A stretch of 48,827 nt of DNA from Nitrospirota bacterium. Its GTDB lineage: Bacteria; Nitrospirota; Nitrospiria; JACQCE01. This document shows, piece by piece, positions 18,775-29,821 of this stretch. The position numbers and the translations under genes were made by a program. Position 1 is the first letter of the stretch; each line of letters begins with the position of its first letter. The stretch spans positions 1-48,827 of the forward strand of contig JACQCE010000021.1 of NCBI GenBank assembly GCA_016201765.1, read 5' to 3'. The notes under the pieces were generated by a model that worked only from the letters and a program-made list of their open reading frames with translations, did no database searches and was not told where the DNA came from.

Positions 18775-18916
18775 GGGTAGTGGGTCAGTTTCATGGATCC
18801 ACCCGTGGCAAAAATAGGGACACGTCCCAATTTCGTTGAGCGCTGCGCGCCGCATGAGGAAATTGGGACGTGTCCCTATTTTTGAGACCGGTCACGGTGA
18901 AACTGACCCACTACCC
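18775..18916. repeat. Palindromic element, copy A (nested inverted repeats)
   Basis: The inner arms are perfect 25-bp inverted repeats, 18810-18834 and 18859-18883, with core GGGACACGTCCC/GGGACGTGTCCC and a 24-nt GC-rich loop. The outer arms are perfect 19-bp inverted repeats, GGGTAGTGGGTCAGTTTCA (18775-18793) and its complement (18898-18916). Related copies occur at 35957-36088 and 38728-38831. The arms end in A5/T5 runs, so either strand could act as a terminator. The structure resembles a REP/MITE-like mobile palindrome. Confidence 0.9.
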
Positions 18917-19231
18917 CTGTGTGAACGCGTATATATCATAATATTTATGATGGTGCGCTCCCATGACCGATGATGGATATTCACAACATCTTGTATGCGG
19001 ATCAAAATTATGATCGATTGCAGGAGCCATCCGGTCCTTCTGAAACGGAGAAAAGCATCGATGCAGAGGAAAAACTTGATGATTCGTTGCCTAAATTTTG
19101 GGCAATTTGGTCTGAGCCCGCATGGGATGGTCATTGGCACGGCTCATGCGCCGGGGTTATCCACAGTGTTTCCACATAAACTGTGAACAACGCCGTCTTG
19201 GCATGTGGTTTGGCGATGGTGCGCCGTTCTA
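18917..19231 (+). other. AT-rich intergenic region with DnaA-box-like 9-mers
   Basis: This stretch is markedly AT-richer than its surroundings. It contains a perfect inverted repeat ATCATAA/TTATGAT (18935-18951). A perfect DnaA box TTATCCACA lies at 19157-19165, with one-mismatch boxes at 18977-18985 (ATATTCACA) and 19182-19190 (TGTGAACAA, reverse) and a two-mismatch box at 19168-19176. Overlapping short frames on both strands lack ribosome-binding sites and I do not call them genes. Confidence 0.55.
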
Positions 19232-19260
19232 TTGACTCTGAGACATGTGCTTCTTATAAT
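19232..19260 (+). promoter_or_regulatory. Sigma-70 promoter for aroE
   Basis: TTGACT (19232-19237), a 17-bp spacer and TATAAT (19255-19260), nearly consensus. Transcription should begin at about 19267, only about 13 nt before the ATG at 19280. The promoter lies inside the longest open frame and so rules out an earlier aroE start. Confidence 0.8.
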
Positions 19261-19279
19261 CGCACCGGTTCTTGCTCTC

Positions 19280-20200
19280 ATGCCGTCGCCTCCTCTCACC
19301 GCGCATGAATCGGACGCGACTCCGCGTGGAGCCGGCGGGGCGAGGAGACGGTCATCCCTTCCCGCGCTGGTCGGCATTTTCGGCGATCCGGTGGCGCATT
19401 CCCGCTCGCCGGCCATGCACAACGCCGCGTTTCGGGCGTTGAAGCTCAACTATGTGTATCTGCCGTTTGCGGTCACACCGGCCGGGTTGCCCGGTGCCGT
19501 CAACGCGATCCGGGCCCTGGGCATGGCCGGCGTCAATCTGACCATTCCACACAAGGAACGGGTGTTACCGTATCTGGATGGACTGTCCGCCGAGGCTCGA
19601 CGAATCGGCGCCGTCAACACGGTGGTCAATCATCGCGGACGGTTGATCGGCCATAATACCGACGGCCGGGGATTGTTGATGGCCCTGCGGTCGGCATGGG
19701 GTCTCTCTATGCGGGGGCGCGTTGTCTGTCTGATGGGCGCCGGGGGGGCTGCGCGGGCGGTGGCCGCGGCGCTGATGGGCGCCGGAGTCAAACGGTTGAT
19801 CATTGCCAACCGGCACCGTGACCGTGCAAGACGGCTGGCGCGTGCGATTGCCGGGCGCAGTGCGCGCGTCCGGGTGATTGCGCTGTCCGATCTCTCGCTG
19901 GGCCGGATTGCGGTTGATTGCGACTGTTTGATCAATGCGACGTCCATCGGCCTCCAGGCCGGCGATCCGCGCCTGATCAGTCCGACGGTTGTGGGGCGGT
20001 TCCCCTATGTGTGTGATCTGATCTACCGGCCTGCGATGACGCCCCTCCTCCGCGACGCCAGGGCCGCCGGGTGCCGGACCATGAACGGGTTGGGCATGCT
20101 GGTCTATCAAGGCGCGCTGTCGTTTCAGCTCTGGACCGGCCGCAAGCCGCCGATTGCCGTGATGAAGCGCGCCGCCGAAGCGTTCAATACGTCAATCTGA
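19280..20200 (+). CDS. aroE: Shikimate dehydrogenase (NADP+) AroE
   Basis: AroE reduces 3-dehydroshikimate in the aromatic amino-acid pathway. 'GDPVAHSRSPAMHNAAF' binds shikimate, 'NLTIPHKE' holds the catalytic Lys and 'GHNTDGRG' the catalytic Asp. 'MGAGGAARAVAAALMGAG' is the NADP-binding loop, followed by 'IANRHRDRA'. The ATG at 19280 gives 306 residues with about 25 extra N-terminal residues (Pro/Ala/Arg-rich). It is the first in-frame start after the promoter, and no clear Shine-Dalgarno is present on the very short leader. Confidence 0.93.
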   Translation: MPSPPLTAHESDATPRGAGGARRRSSLPALVGIFGDPVAHSRSPAMHNAAFRALKLNYVYLPFAVTPAGLPGAVNAIRALGMAGVNLTIPHKERVLPYLDGLSAEARRIGAVNTVVNHRGRLIGHNTDGRGLLMALRSAWGLSMRGRVVCLMGAGGAARAVAAALMGAGVKRLIIANRHRDRARRLARAIAGRSARVRVIALSDLSLGRIAVDCDCLINATSIGLQAGDPRLISPTVVGRFPYVCDLIYRPAMTPLLRDARAAGCRTMNGLGMLVYQGALSFQLWTGRKPPIAVMKRAAEAFNTSI

Positions 20201-20301
20201 ACCCCACGCGCCCCCTCCACGGCTCCGATCATCAGGGAGTGGAATGCTTCCCGCGGCCTGGATCGGCCGCGAACGGCCGGGCCTGTCAAAAGCCGGCAAG
20301 A

Positions 20302-20330
20302 TTGACAAAAATTGGAACCTCGACTAAACT
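20302..20330 (+). promoter_or_regulatory. Sigma-70 promoter for the pil operon
   Basis: TTGACA (20302-20307), a 17-bp spacer and TAAACT (20325-20330). It gives a leader of about 95 nt before pilB. Upstream, GCGGCC (20253-20258) and GGCCGC (20265-20270) form a small hairpin after aroE without a T-tract. Nothing else is evident in the 232-bp gap. Confidence 0.65.
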
Positions 20331-20432
20331 TTTTTCGACAATCATGAACGGTCAATCCTGATCCCCAATGCGACATACATCATTCAGATGTCAACGAGAT
20401 AAGGTGAAATTCGTTCTCCAGGGAGCGTCTCG

Positions 20433-22130
<1,698 letters not shown>

Positions 22131-22142
22131 GGGAGACGGCTG

Positions 22143-23267
22143 ATGGCGAATCTTGCGCAGTTGCTGCAGACCATGCTGGAGAAGGGGGCGTCCGACCTGC
22201 ACATCACGTCGGGCAGTCCTCCCCAGATTCGGGTGGACGGCGGGCTCGTGCCGCTCAATCATCCGCCCCTGGCGCCGGCGGAGACCAAACAACTGATCTA
22301 CAGTGTCCTGACGGACAACCAGAAACACCGGTTTGAAGAGGAGAACGAGCTGGATCTGTCGTTTGGACTGAAGGGATTGAGCCGGTTTCGGGCCAACGTG
22401 TTCCAGCAGCGCGGCGCCGTGGCTGCGGCCATCCGGGTCATTCCATTCCGGATCCTGACGTTTGAGGAATTGGGACTCCCCATGATTGTGCACGAACTGG
22501 TCAAAAAACCCCGGGGACTGGTCCTGGTGACCGGGCCGACCGGCAGCGGCAAGTCGACCACGCTGGCCTCCATGATCGACCGCATCAACACCGACCACCA
22601 CTCCCACATCATGACGATCGAGGACCCGATCGAGTACCTGCACCCGCACAAAAAATCGGTCGTCAATCAGCGGGAAGTGAACCAGGACACCAAGAGTTTC
22701 AAGACGGCGCTCAAATACATTCTCCGGCAGGATCCGGACGTCGTGCTCGTCGGCGAGATGCGGGACCTGGAAACCGTCGAGGCCGCGTTGACGATCGCGG
22801 AAACCGGCCACCTGACCTTTGCCACGCTGCACACCAACAGCGCGGCCCAGACGATCAACCGGATCATCGATGTGTTTCCTCCGCACCAGCAGTCCCAGGT
22901 GCGCGCGCAGTTGTCGTTTGTGCTGGAAGGGGTGTTGTCGCAGACGCTGCTGCCCAAAGCCAATTCCCAGGGCCGGGCGCTGGCGCTGGAGATCATGGTG
23001 CCCAATCCCGCCATTCGCAATCTGATCCGGGAGGACAAGGTGCATCAGATTTACTCCGCGATGCAGACGGGGCAGAACCAGTTCGGCATGCAAACGATGA
23101 ATCAATCGTTGTGCGAACTGTATATGAAGCGGTTTATCTCCTACGAGGAGGCCATCGGCCGGTCCAGTTACCCGGACGAGCTGATTTCGATGATTGAGCG
23201 GGGGGCGGTCCACCCCTCCGGTGCCGGTCGGCCGGGCGCGGCCAAAGCCGGCGCGCGCATGGGATAG
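22143..23267 (+). CDS. pilT: Type IV pilus retraction ATPase PilT
   Basis: PilT is a hexameric ATPase that depolymerises pili and drives twitching. The N-terminal PAS-like region includes 'GASDLHITSGSPPQIRVDG'. The Walker A GPTGSGKST starts at residue 131, with Asp-box 'TIEDPIEYLH' and Walker B 'DPDVVLVGEMRD'. 'AIRVIPFRILTFEELGLP' is a PilT landmark. At 374 residues it has a C-terminal Gly/Ala-rich tail slightly longer than usual. It lies 12 bp after pilB, with GGGAGA at ribosome-binding distance. Confidence 0.96.
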   Translation: MANLAQLLQTMLEKGASDLHITSGSPPQIRVDGGLVPLNHPPLAPAETKQLIYSVLTDNQKHRFEEENELDLSFGLKGLSRFRANVFQQRGAVAAAIRVIPFRILTFEELGLPMIVHELVKKPRGLVLVTGPTGSGKSTTLASMIDRINTDHHSHIMTIEDPIEYLHPHKKSVVNQREVNQDTKSFKTALKYILRQDPDVVLVGEMRDLETVEAALTIAETGHLTFATLHTNSAAQTINRIIDVFPPHQQSQVRAQLSFVLEGVLSQTLLPKANSQGRALALEIMVPNPAIRNLIREDKVHQIYSAMQTGQNQFGMQTMNQSLCELYMKRFISYEEAIGRSSYPDELISMIERGAVHPSGAGRPGAAKAGARMG

Positions 23268-23313
23268 GGCATGAACCGCCGCAGTCGGCGGCGGCAAGGA
23301 GGAGGTTTCAGGC

Positions 23314-24525
23314 ATGGCCACATTTGCCTACGTGGGGCGGACGCAGCAGGGCGCCATCCGAAAGGGTGAACTGTCGGCGAAAAACCGCGACGAAGTCGTC
23401 AACGTCCTCCGTAAACAGAAGATCCTGCCCACCTCCATTCGGGAAAAAGGAACGGCCGAACGGGCGCTGTCCATGCCGAAGTTCGGCTCGGGCGTCAGCG
23501 ACAAGGATCTGGTGGTGTTCACCCGCCAGTTTTCCACCATGATCGACGCCGGGCTCCCCCTGGTCCAGTGCCTCGAAATTCTGGCGGCCCAGACCGAGAA
23601 CCGGTCGCTGGCCACCGCGATTGCCCAGCTTCGGGCTGACGTGGAGGCCGGTTCGACCTACGCCGACGCGTTGAAAAAACATCCGAAGATTTTTGATGAT
23701 CTCTATCGAAGCATGGTGGCCGCCGGCGAGGCGGGCGGTATTCTGGATACCATCCTGAACCGGTTGTCCAAGCACATTGAGAAGACCATGGCCTTGAAGG
23801 GCAAAATCAAATCCGCCATGGTCTACCCTGCGGTGATCATGATCGTGGCGGTCCTGGTGGTGTCGGTGCTGTTGGTCTGGGTGATCCCGGTGTTTGCCCA
23901 GATGTTCACCGATTTCGGCGGGACGTTGCCGTACATGACCCAGATCGTGATTAATCTGAGCAGTTTCGCCCAGAAGTTTTGGTGGATGATCGGCGCGGGG
24001 TTGGTCGGGCTCGGCTATCTCATCAAGTGGTGGTATGGGACCCCGGCCGGCCGGTCGGTCATCGACGCGTTGCTGTTGAAGGCGCCGGTCGTCGGCGACC
24101 TGATCCGCAAGGCGGCGGTGGCCAAGTTCACCCGGACGCTGGGCACGTTGATCAGCAGCGGGGTGCCCATTCTGGACGGACTGGCCATCGTGTCCAAGAC
24201 CGCGGGCAACGTCGTGATCGAACGGGCGATCATGTCGGCCCGGCAGAGCATCAGCGAGGGCAAGACCGTCTCCGAACCGCTTGGCGCCTCGAAGGTGTTC
24301 CCGCCGATGGTGGTGCAGATGATCGCCGTGGGTGAAACGACCGGCGCCCTGGATGCGATGCTGGGCAAGATCGCCGATTTTTACGATGAGGAAGTGGACC
24401 AGGGCGTCTCAAAACTGACCTCCTTGATGGAGCCCGCCCTGATGGTGTTTCTGGGCGTCATCATCGGGTTTCTGGTGATCGCGATGTATCTGCCGATCTT
24501 CAAGATGGCCGCGGCCATCGGCTGA
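23314..24525 (+). CDS. pilC: Type IV pilus platform protein PilC (GspF family)
   Basis: PilC is the inner-membrane platform of the pilus machine. Two GspF repeats are visible: 'TRQFSTMIDAGLPLVQCLEIL' in the first and 'TRTLGTLISSGVPILDGLAIV' in the second. Membrane helices include 'MVYPAVIMIVAVLVVSVLLVWVI' shortened around residues 170-195 and a C-terminal one before 'MYLPIFKMAAAIG', the typical ending. The length is 403. GGAGGAGG precedes the start, and the pilS frame begins 3 bp after its stop. Confidence 0.96.
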   Translation: MATFAYVGRTQQGAIRKGELSAKNRDEVVNVLRKQKILPTSIREKGTAERALSMPKFGSGVSDKDLVVFTRQFSTMIDAGLPLVQCLEILAAQTENRSLATAIAQLRADVEAGSTYADALKKHPKIFDDLYRSMVAAGEAGGILDTILNRLSKHIEKTMALKGKIKSAMVYPAVIMIVAVLVVSVLLVWVIPVFAQMFTDFGGTLPYMTQIVINLSSFAQKFWWMIGAGLVGLGYLIKWWYGTPAGRSVIDALLLKAPVVGDLIRKAAVAKFTRTLGTLISSGVPILDGLAIVSKTAGNVVIERAIMSARQSISEGKTVSEPLGASKVFPPMVVQMIAVGETTGALDAMLGKIADFYDEEVDQGVSKLTSLMEPALMVFLGVIIGFLVIAMYLPIFKMAAAIG

Positions 24526-24528
24526 TTC

Positions 24529-26202
24529 ATGGGCGAGCCGCTCGCCGGGGAGGCCGTCCTCGAGCTTCGGCGCAAGCTGAAATGGCTCATGGGGTTCCGT
24601 GTCCTGGTGGTCACGGTGCTCCTGGGCAGTTCGATCCTGCTGGCCATCGGCTACGGGGGCCGTTCTCCGACGGTTCCCGTTCTTTTTTACCTCCTGATCG
24701 GCATCACCTATCTGCTGACCATCCTGTACAGTCTGGCGCTGTCCCACACCGCGACGCTCCGTCTGCAGGCCGGCCTGCAACTCGCCGGCGACATCCTGTT
24801 GGAGACGGCGCTGGTGCTCGGCACGGGGGGGGCCGAGAGCCCGTTTCATCTGCTCTATGTGATTTCGATCATCGCCGGAAGCATGCTCCTGGGATGGGGC
24901 GGCAGCCTGGGGGTGGCCGCCAGCGTGTCCGTGCTGTACGGCGTGGTCGTCTGGGGGGATGCGGCCGGGTGGTTCGGCCTGTCCGATCTGAGCCCGAAGC
25001 CGATGACGGCGCAACTCTACTTTTTGCTCTACAATGTCGGGGCGTTTGTCGCCGTCGCGCTGTTGAGCAGCTCCCTGACCAGCCGGTTGCGCCATCTGGG
25101 CGCGGAACTGGCACAGCGCGAGGTCGGGCTGCAGCATCTGCAGCGGTTTCACGAATACATCATTCAGAGCGTCGGCAGCGGTCTGGTGACGACCGATTTG
25201 TCCTGGCGGTTCACCTCCATCAATCGTGCCGGCTCGGAGATCACGGGCTACACGCTGGAGGCGCTGGGCGGAAAACGATGGCGGGACGTGTTTGATTCCC
25301 CCCAGATCCAGCCCTATTATGACGATCCGCTGCGCATTGTCGCCACGCAACGGTTTGACATCCACACCACGCACCGGGACGGCCGCGGGTTGCTGATCGG
25401 GTTGACGCTCTCCCTGCTTCGTGACGAGCACGGCGACGTGACCGGGACGCTGGGCATTTTTCAGGATTTGACGCAGGTCCAGCGGCTGGAGGAGGAGATG
25501 CGGCGCAACGAGCATCTGGCGGGACTGGCCGAGATGGCCGCCGGCATCGCGCACGAAATCCGCAATCCGCTCGCGTCGCTCAGCGGGGTGATGCAGGTGC
25601 TGCGCAGTGAACTGGCGCCCAAGGGCGAGCACCGCAAATTGATGGATATCGCCTTGAGGGAAATGGACCGGCTGGACACGATCATCGCCGCCTTTCTCAC
25701 GTCGACCCGGCCGGTGGAGGTCCACCTGGGGAAGTGTGATCTGGCGGCGATTCTTGAAGAGACGGTCAAGCTGCTGTACAATCACGCGGATTACCGGCCG
25801 TCGATCGCCGTGCAGCTTCACATGAGCGAGCCGAACCTGTGGTTGTGGGCCGATGCCGATCAACTTCGACAAGTCATGTGGAATCTCCTGCTCAACGCGG
25901 TGCAGGCCATGCCCGCCGGCGGCGCGCTCTCCGTGCAGGCGGCGCGTCGCCCCGCCGAAAACAGCATCGAGGTCAGGGTTCATGACACGGGGAAGGGCAT
26001 CAAGCCGGAGCATCTCCGGCAGATCTTCACCCCATTTTTCACCACGCGCCACGGCGGCTCCGGATTGGGGCTGTCGATCGTGCACCGCATTGTGGAGGCC
26101 CACCACGGGCGCATTCTGGTGGAGAGCCGCGAAGGGCAGGGCACCAAGGTGACGCTGTCGCTGCCGGTCAACATCCGGGTGGAAACCGCAGCGGTCCGAT
26201 GA
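24529..26202 (+). CDS. pilS: Sensor histidine kinase PilS (NtrB-like)
   Basis: This is a membrane kinase for PilR. The N-terminal 180 residues carry about six hydrophobic helices. A PAS-like segment follows at about 200-320 ('VTTDLSWRFTSINRAGSEITGY'). The HisKA box 'MAAGIAHEIRNPLASL' has the phospho-acceptor at His342. The ATPase domain shows 'NLLLNAVQAMPAGG' (N box), 'VHDTGKGI' (G1) and 'GGSGLGLSIVHRIVEAHHG' (G2). Length is 557. Its stop overlaps the pilR ATG by 4 bp. In known systems PilS senses inner-membrane pilin levels. Confidence 0.93.
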   Translation: MGEPLAGEAVLELRRKLKWLMGFRVLVVTVLLGSSILLAIGYGGRSPTVPVLFYLLIGITYLLTILYSLALSHTATLRLQAGLQLAGDILLETALVLGTGGAESPFHLLYVISIIAGSMLLGWGGSLGVAASVSVLYGVVVWGDAAGWFGLSDLSPKPMTAQLYFLLYNVGAFVAVALLSSSLTSRLRHLGAELAQREVGLQHLQRFHEYIIQSVGSGLVTTDLSWRFTSINRAGSEITGYTLEALGGKRWRDVFDSPQIQPYYDDPLRIVATQRFDIHTTHRDGRGLLIGLTLSLLRDEHGDVTGTLGIFQDLTQVQRLEEEMRRNEHLAGLAEMAAGIAHEIRNPLASLSGVMQVLRSELAPKGEHRKLMDIALREMDRLDTIIAAFLTSTRPVEVHLGKCDLAAILEETVKLLYNHADYRPSIAVQLHMSEPNLWLWADADQLRQVMWNLLLNAVQAMPAGGALSVQAARRPAENSIEVRVHDTGKGIKPEHLRQIFTPFFTTRHGGSGLGLSIVHRIVEAHHGRILVESREGQGTKVTLSLPVNIRVETAAVR

Positions 26203-27641
26203 AAAAACTGCTGATTGTCGACGACGAGAAAAGCATGCGCGAATTTCTGGCCATCGTGCTGCGCAAGGAGGGCTATTACGTGGCCACGGCTGCCGACGGC
26301 GAATCGGCGTTGCGCCTGCTGGAGCAGGATATTTTCGACCTGGTCATGACCGACATGAAAATGCCGGGCATGGACGGCCTGGCGCTGCTGCGGGCGATCA
26401 AACAGCTTTCCTCCCGGACGGTGGTATTGATGATCACGGCGTTTGCGTCGACCGAAAACGCGGTGGAAGCCATGAAGGCCGGCGCGTACGATTATCTGAC
26501 CAAGCCGTTTCAAATCGATGAAGTGAAACTGCTCATCACCAAGGCCCTCGACCATCGCAATCTCGAGGAGGAAAACCGCCGGCTGAAGGAGCAATTTCAC
26601 CAGCTCGAAGGGTTCGAGCAGCTCATCGGCCGGAGCGCCGGCATGCAGCGCGTGCTGGAATTGATCAACAAGGTGGCGGACAGCAACAGCAATGTGCTGA
26701 TTTTCGGCGAAAGCGGAACGGGCAAGGAGCTGGTGGCCCGCGCGCTGCACTCGCGGAGCCACCGGAAGGACAAGCCGTTTGTCACGATCAACTGCGGCGC
26801 CCTGCCGGAACCGCTGCTGGAGAGCGAGCTCTTCGGCCATATGAAGGGGTCGTTTACCGGCGCGGTGTCGAACAAGGAGGGGTTGTTCGAGGTCGCCCAC
26901 GAGGGCACGATTTTCCTCGACGAAGTCGGCGATACGCCGTCATCGATCCAGGTCAAGCTGCTGCGGGTGTTGCAGGAGAAGGAATTCCGGCGCATCGGAG
27001 GCACCAAGGACATCCGTGTCGATGTCCGGGTCATCGCGGCCACCAACAAGGACCTGGAAAAGGCCGTGGCCGACGGCGCGTTCCGCGAAGATCTGTACTA
27101 CCGGCTGGATGTGATTCCCATCCACCTGCCCCCGCTGAGGGAGCGCCGGGACGACATCCCGATGCTGGTGGACCATTTTGTGGCCAAATACGGGCGGACC
27201 GGTGCGATGCCGGTCACGGGTCTGGCTCCCGGCGCGTTACAGGTATTGGCGGCGCAGGAGTGGCGCGGCAACGTCCGCGAACTCGAGCACCTGATCGAGC
27301 GGGCGGTGACGCTGGCGACGGGCCCCCTGCTGACCCCGGATTTACTGACGGCCTGTTTGCAGCGGCCCGATTCGGCGGCCGCGCCGATCATCAGCGACCA
27401 TTTGCCGCCTGACGGCATTGACCTGGAGGCGATGGTCAGTCAGCTGGAACGAAAGCTGTTGCTGCAGGCGTTGGATCGAACCGGCGGGGTCAAAAAACGG
27501 GCGGCACAACTGCTGGGACTGAATTTCCGGTCGTTTCGTTATCGGCTGGAGAAATACGGCATCAAGCGGGGCCGGGATGACGGGGAGGCGGACGAAGAAG
27601 AATCCGCCTCCAACGGGGTGAGCGGAGGCGGGTTCCCCTGA
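26199..27641 (+). CDS. pilR: Sigma-54-dependent response regulator PilR (NtrC family)
   Basis: The domain order is receiver, AAA+ and Fis-type helix-turn-helix. The receiver has the acidic pair at Asp8-Asp9 and the phospho-acceptor at Asp52 ('VMTDMKMPG'). The Walker A GESGTGKE lies at 170-177. The sigma-54 contact loop reads GSFTGA at 217-222 instead of GAFTGA, a known substitution. The C-terminal Fis helix includes 'RTGGVKKRAAQLLGL'. Length is 480. In the family it activates pilA from a -24/-12 promoter; no pilA lies in this window. A Glu/Asp-rich tail ends the protein. Confidence 0.94.
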   Translation: MKKLLIVDDEKSMREFLAIVLRKEGYYVATAADGESALRLLEQDIFDLVMTDMKMPGMDGLALLRAIKQLSSRTVVLMITAFASTENAVEAMKAGAYDYLTKPFQIDEVKLLITKALDHRNLEEENRRLKEQFHQLEGFEQLIGRSAGMQRVLELINKVADSNSNVLIFGESGTGKELVARALHSRSHRKDKPFVTINCGALPEPLLESELFGHMKGSFTGAVSNKEGLFEVAHEGTIFLDEVGDTPSSIQVKLLRVLQEKEFRRIGGTKDIRVDVRVIAATNKDLEKAVADGAFREDLYYRLDVIPIHLPPLRERRDDIPMLVDHFVAKYGRTGAMPVTGLAPGALQVLAAQEWRGNVRELEHLIERAVTLATGPLLTPDLLTACLQRPDSAAAPIISDHLPPDGIDLEAMVSQLERKLLLQALDRTGGVKKRAAQLLGLNFRSFRYRLEKYGIKRGRDDGEADEEESASNGVSGGGFP

Positions 27642-27642
27642 C

Positions 27643-28620
27643 ATGGCGACGAGGGCGGCCGTCGCCGTTTCCGCGCCGGCGAAGGTCAATCTGTTGTTGC
27701 GGGTCGGGCCGAAAGGCGCCGACGGGTATCATGCCATTTTCTCGATCGTGCAGCAGGTGTCGCTGTCCGATCGTCTCCTGGTGTCCGCACGCCCGCGGGG
27801 CATCGAGTTCTCCAGCCGCGGTCTGACGGTCCCCCCGGGGAGGGACAACCTGGTTGTGCGGGCGGCCGAACGGCTGCGACGCGCGGCCGGGGTCTCGGCG
27901 GGAGCGACGATCCGGCTCGCCAAGCGCATCCCCATGGGCGCCGGTCTGGGCGGCGGCAGCAGCGACGCGGCCGCCGTGGCGCTGGCCCTCAACCGCCTGT
28001 GGCGGCTCGGCTGGTCCCGGCGGCGTCTGGCCGGGGTGATGGCGCCCCTCGGCAGCGATGTCGCCCTCTTTTTCTCCGCGCCGCTCTCCATTGTGGAGGG
28101 CGCCGGCGGAGTGGTGCGACCGGTGCGTGACGCCGCCGGCCGCGCCGCGCCGCATCTGCCGTGGTGGTTGGTGGTCGTCTATCCCGGTCTTGTCTCCCCA
28201 ACGGCCGAGGCCTATCACGCCCTGGACCGCTGGCGCGCGGAACATCCGCCGGCCTCCCGGTCCCGCTTTTCCCCGGGTCCTCCATTCCCATTGACACCCC
28301 GTGAACGGGAGATTATAATTTCCCGTTTCCTGCGCGGAACTCGAACCTCTGTGCGGCCCCTGCTGGATAATGACTTTGAGCCGGTGATTTATGACAGACT
28401 TCCGGCTGTGCGGGGGGCGGCTGATCGGCTTGCGCGCTCGGGGGCGAAGGGCGTGTTGCTGTCCGGGAGCGGTTCGGCGGTGTTCGGGCTGTTTGCGACC
28501 CTCCGGAGCGCCCGCACGGCGGCCGGGGCCATCCGGGCGGCGCAGCCGGCGTGGGGCGTCTGGGTTGCGCGTCCGTTGCGGCGTGTGCCGCCGGTGCGGG
28601 TCGTGCGGCTCCCCATCTGA
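27643..28620 (+). CDS. ispE: 4-diphosphocytidyl-2-C-methyl-D-erythritol kinase IspE
   Basis: IspE is a GHMP kinase of the non-mevalonate isoprenoid pathway, which also feeds undecaprenyl phosphate synthesis. 'SAPAKVNLLLRVGPKGADGY' is the N-terminal substrate region. 'PMGAGLGGGSSDAAA' is the ATP-binding GHMP motif. 'VLLSGSGSAVFGLF' is the C-terminal GHMP motif. The length of 325 is slightly above average because of an inserted Pro/Ser-rich stretch near residue 205. It starts 1 bp after the pilR stop and precedes tRNA-Gln and prs, a conserved neighbourhood in many bacteria. Confidence 0.95.
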   Translation: MATRAAVAVSAPAKVNLLLRVGPKGADGYHAIFSIVQQVSLSDRLLVSARPRGIEFSSRGLTVPPGRDNLVVRAAERLRRAAGVSAGATIRLAKRIPMGAGLGGGSSDAAAVALALNRLWRLGWSRRRLAGVMAPLGSDVALFFSAPLSIVEGAGGVVRPVRDAAGRAAPHLPWWLVVVYPGLVSPTAEAYHALDRWRAEHPPASRSRFSPGPPFPLTPREREIIISRFLRGTRTSVRPLLDNDFEPVIYDRLPAVRGAADRLARSGAKGVLLSGSGSAVFGLFATLRSARTAAGAIRAAQPAWGVWVARPLRRVPPVRVVRLPI

Positions 28621-28652
28621 GTTGCGGCGGGGGCCCGGCGTGGACGCCTGAT

Positions 28653-28727
28653 TCGGAGGTCGTCCAATCGGCAGGACGTCAGCCTTTGGAGCTGAAGATC
28701 GGGGTTCGAGACCCTGCCTCCGAACCA
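28653..28727 (+). tRNA. tRNA-Gln (anticodon UUG)
   Basis: A full cloverleaf can be drawn. The acceptor stem is TCGGAGG (28653-28659) with CCTCCGA (28717-28723). The D stem is GTCC/GGAC. The anticodon stem is TCAGC/GCTGA with loop CTTTGGA (28084-equivalent positions 28684-28690), giving anticodon TTG at 28686-28688. The variable loop is 4 nt. The T stem is CGGGG/CCCTG with loop TTCGAGA. The discriminator is A, and CCA is encoded (28725-28727). It lies between ispE and prs. Confidence 0.96.
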
Positions 28728-28811
28728 TTGAGCCGATGGGCCCGATGAGCCAGTGAGATCCGTCGCGAAGAGGCAAGACCGCTGTTGCAGGTGAGAGGGG
28801 ACGCCACGTCG

Positions 28812-29753
<942 letters not shown>

Positions 29754-29821
29754 CGGCGGGGCCCCTCGGGGTCCGGCGCGATCGCACACACGACACACGA
29801 CACGACAGGAGAAGGGACGCT

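Noticed and set aside
18892-19186. Three overlapping short open frames (63-82 codons) on both strands in the AT-rich gap before aroE
   Set aside because: They overlap each other, lack ribosome-binding sites and have no recognisable features; the 69-codon + strand frame at 18970 is the least unlikely and deserves a conservation check.
19193-19215. Sigma-54 -24/-12 promoter (TGGCATG...TTTGGC) near aroE
   Set aside because: The invariant GC of the -12 element is not at the required position, and a near-perfect sigma-70 promoter lies just downstream.
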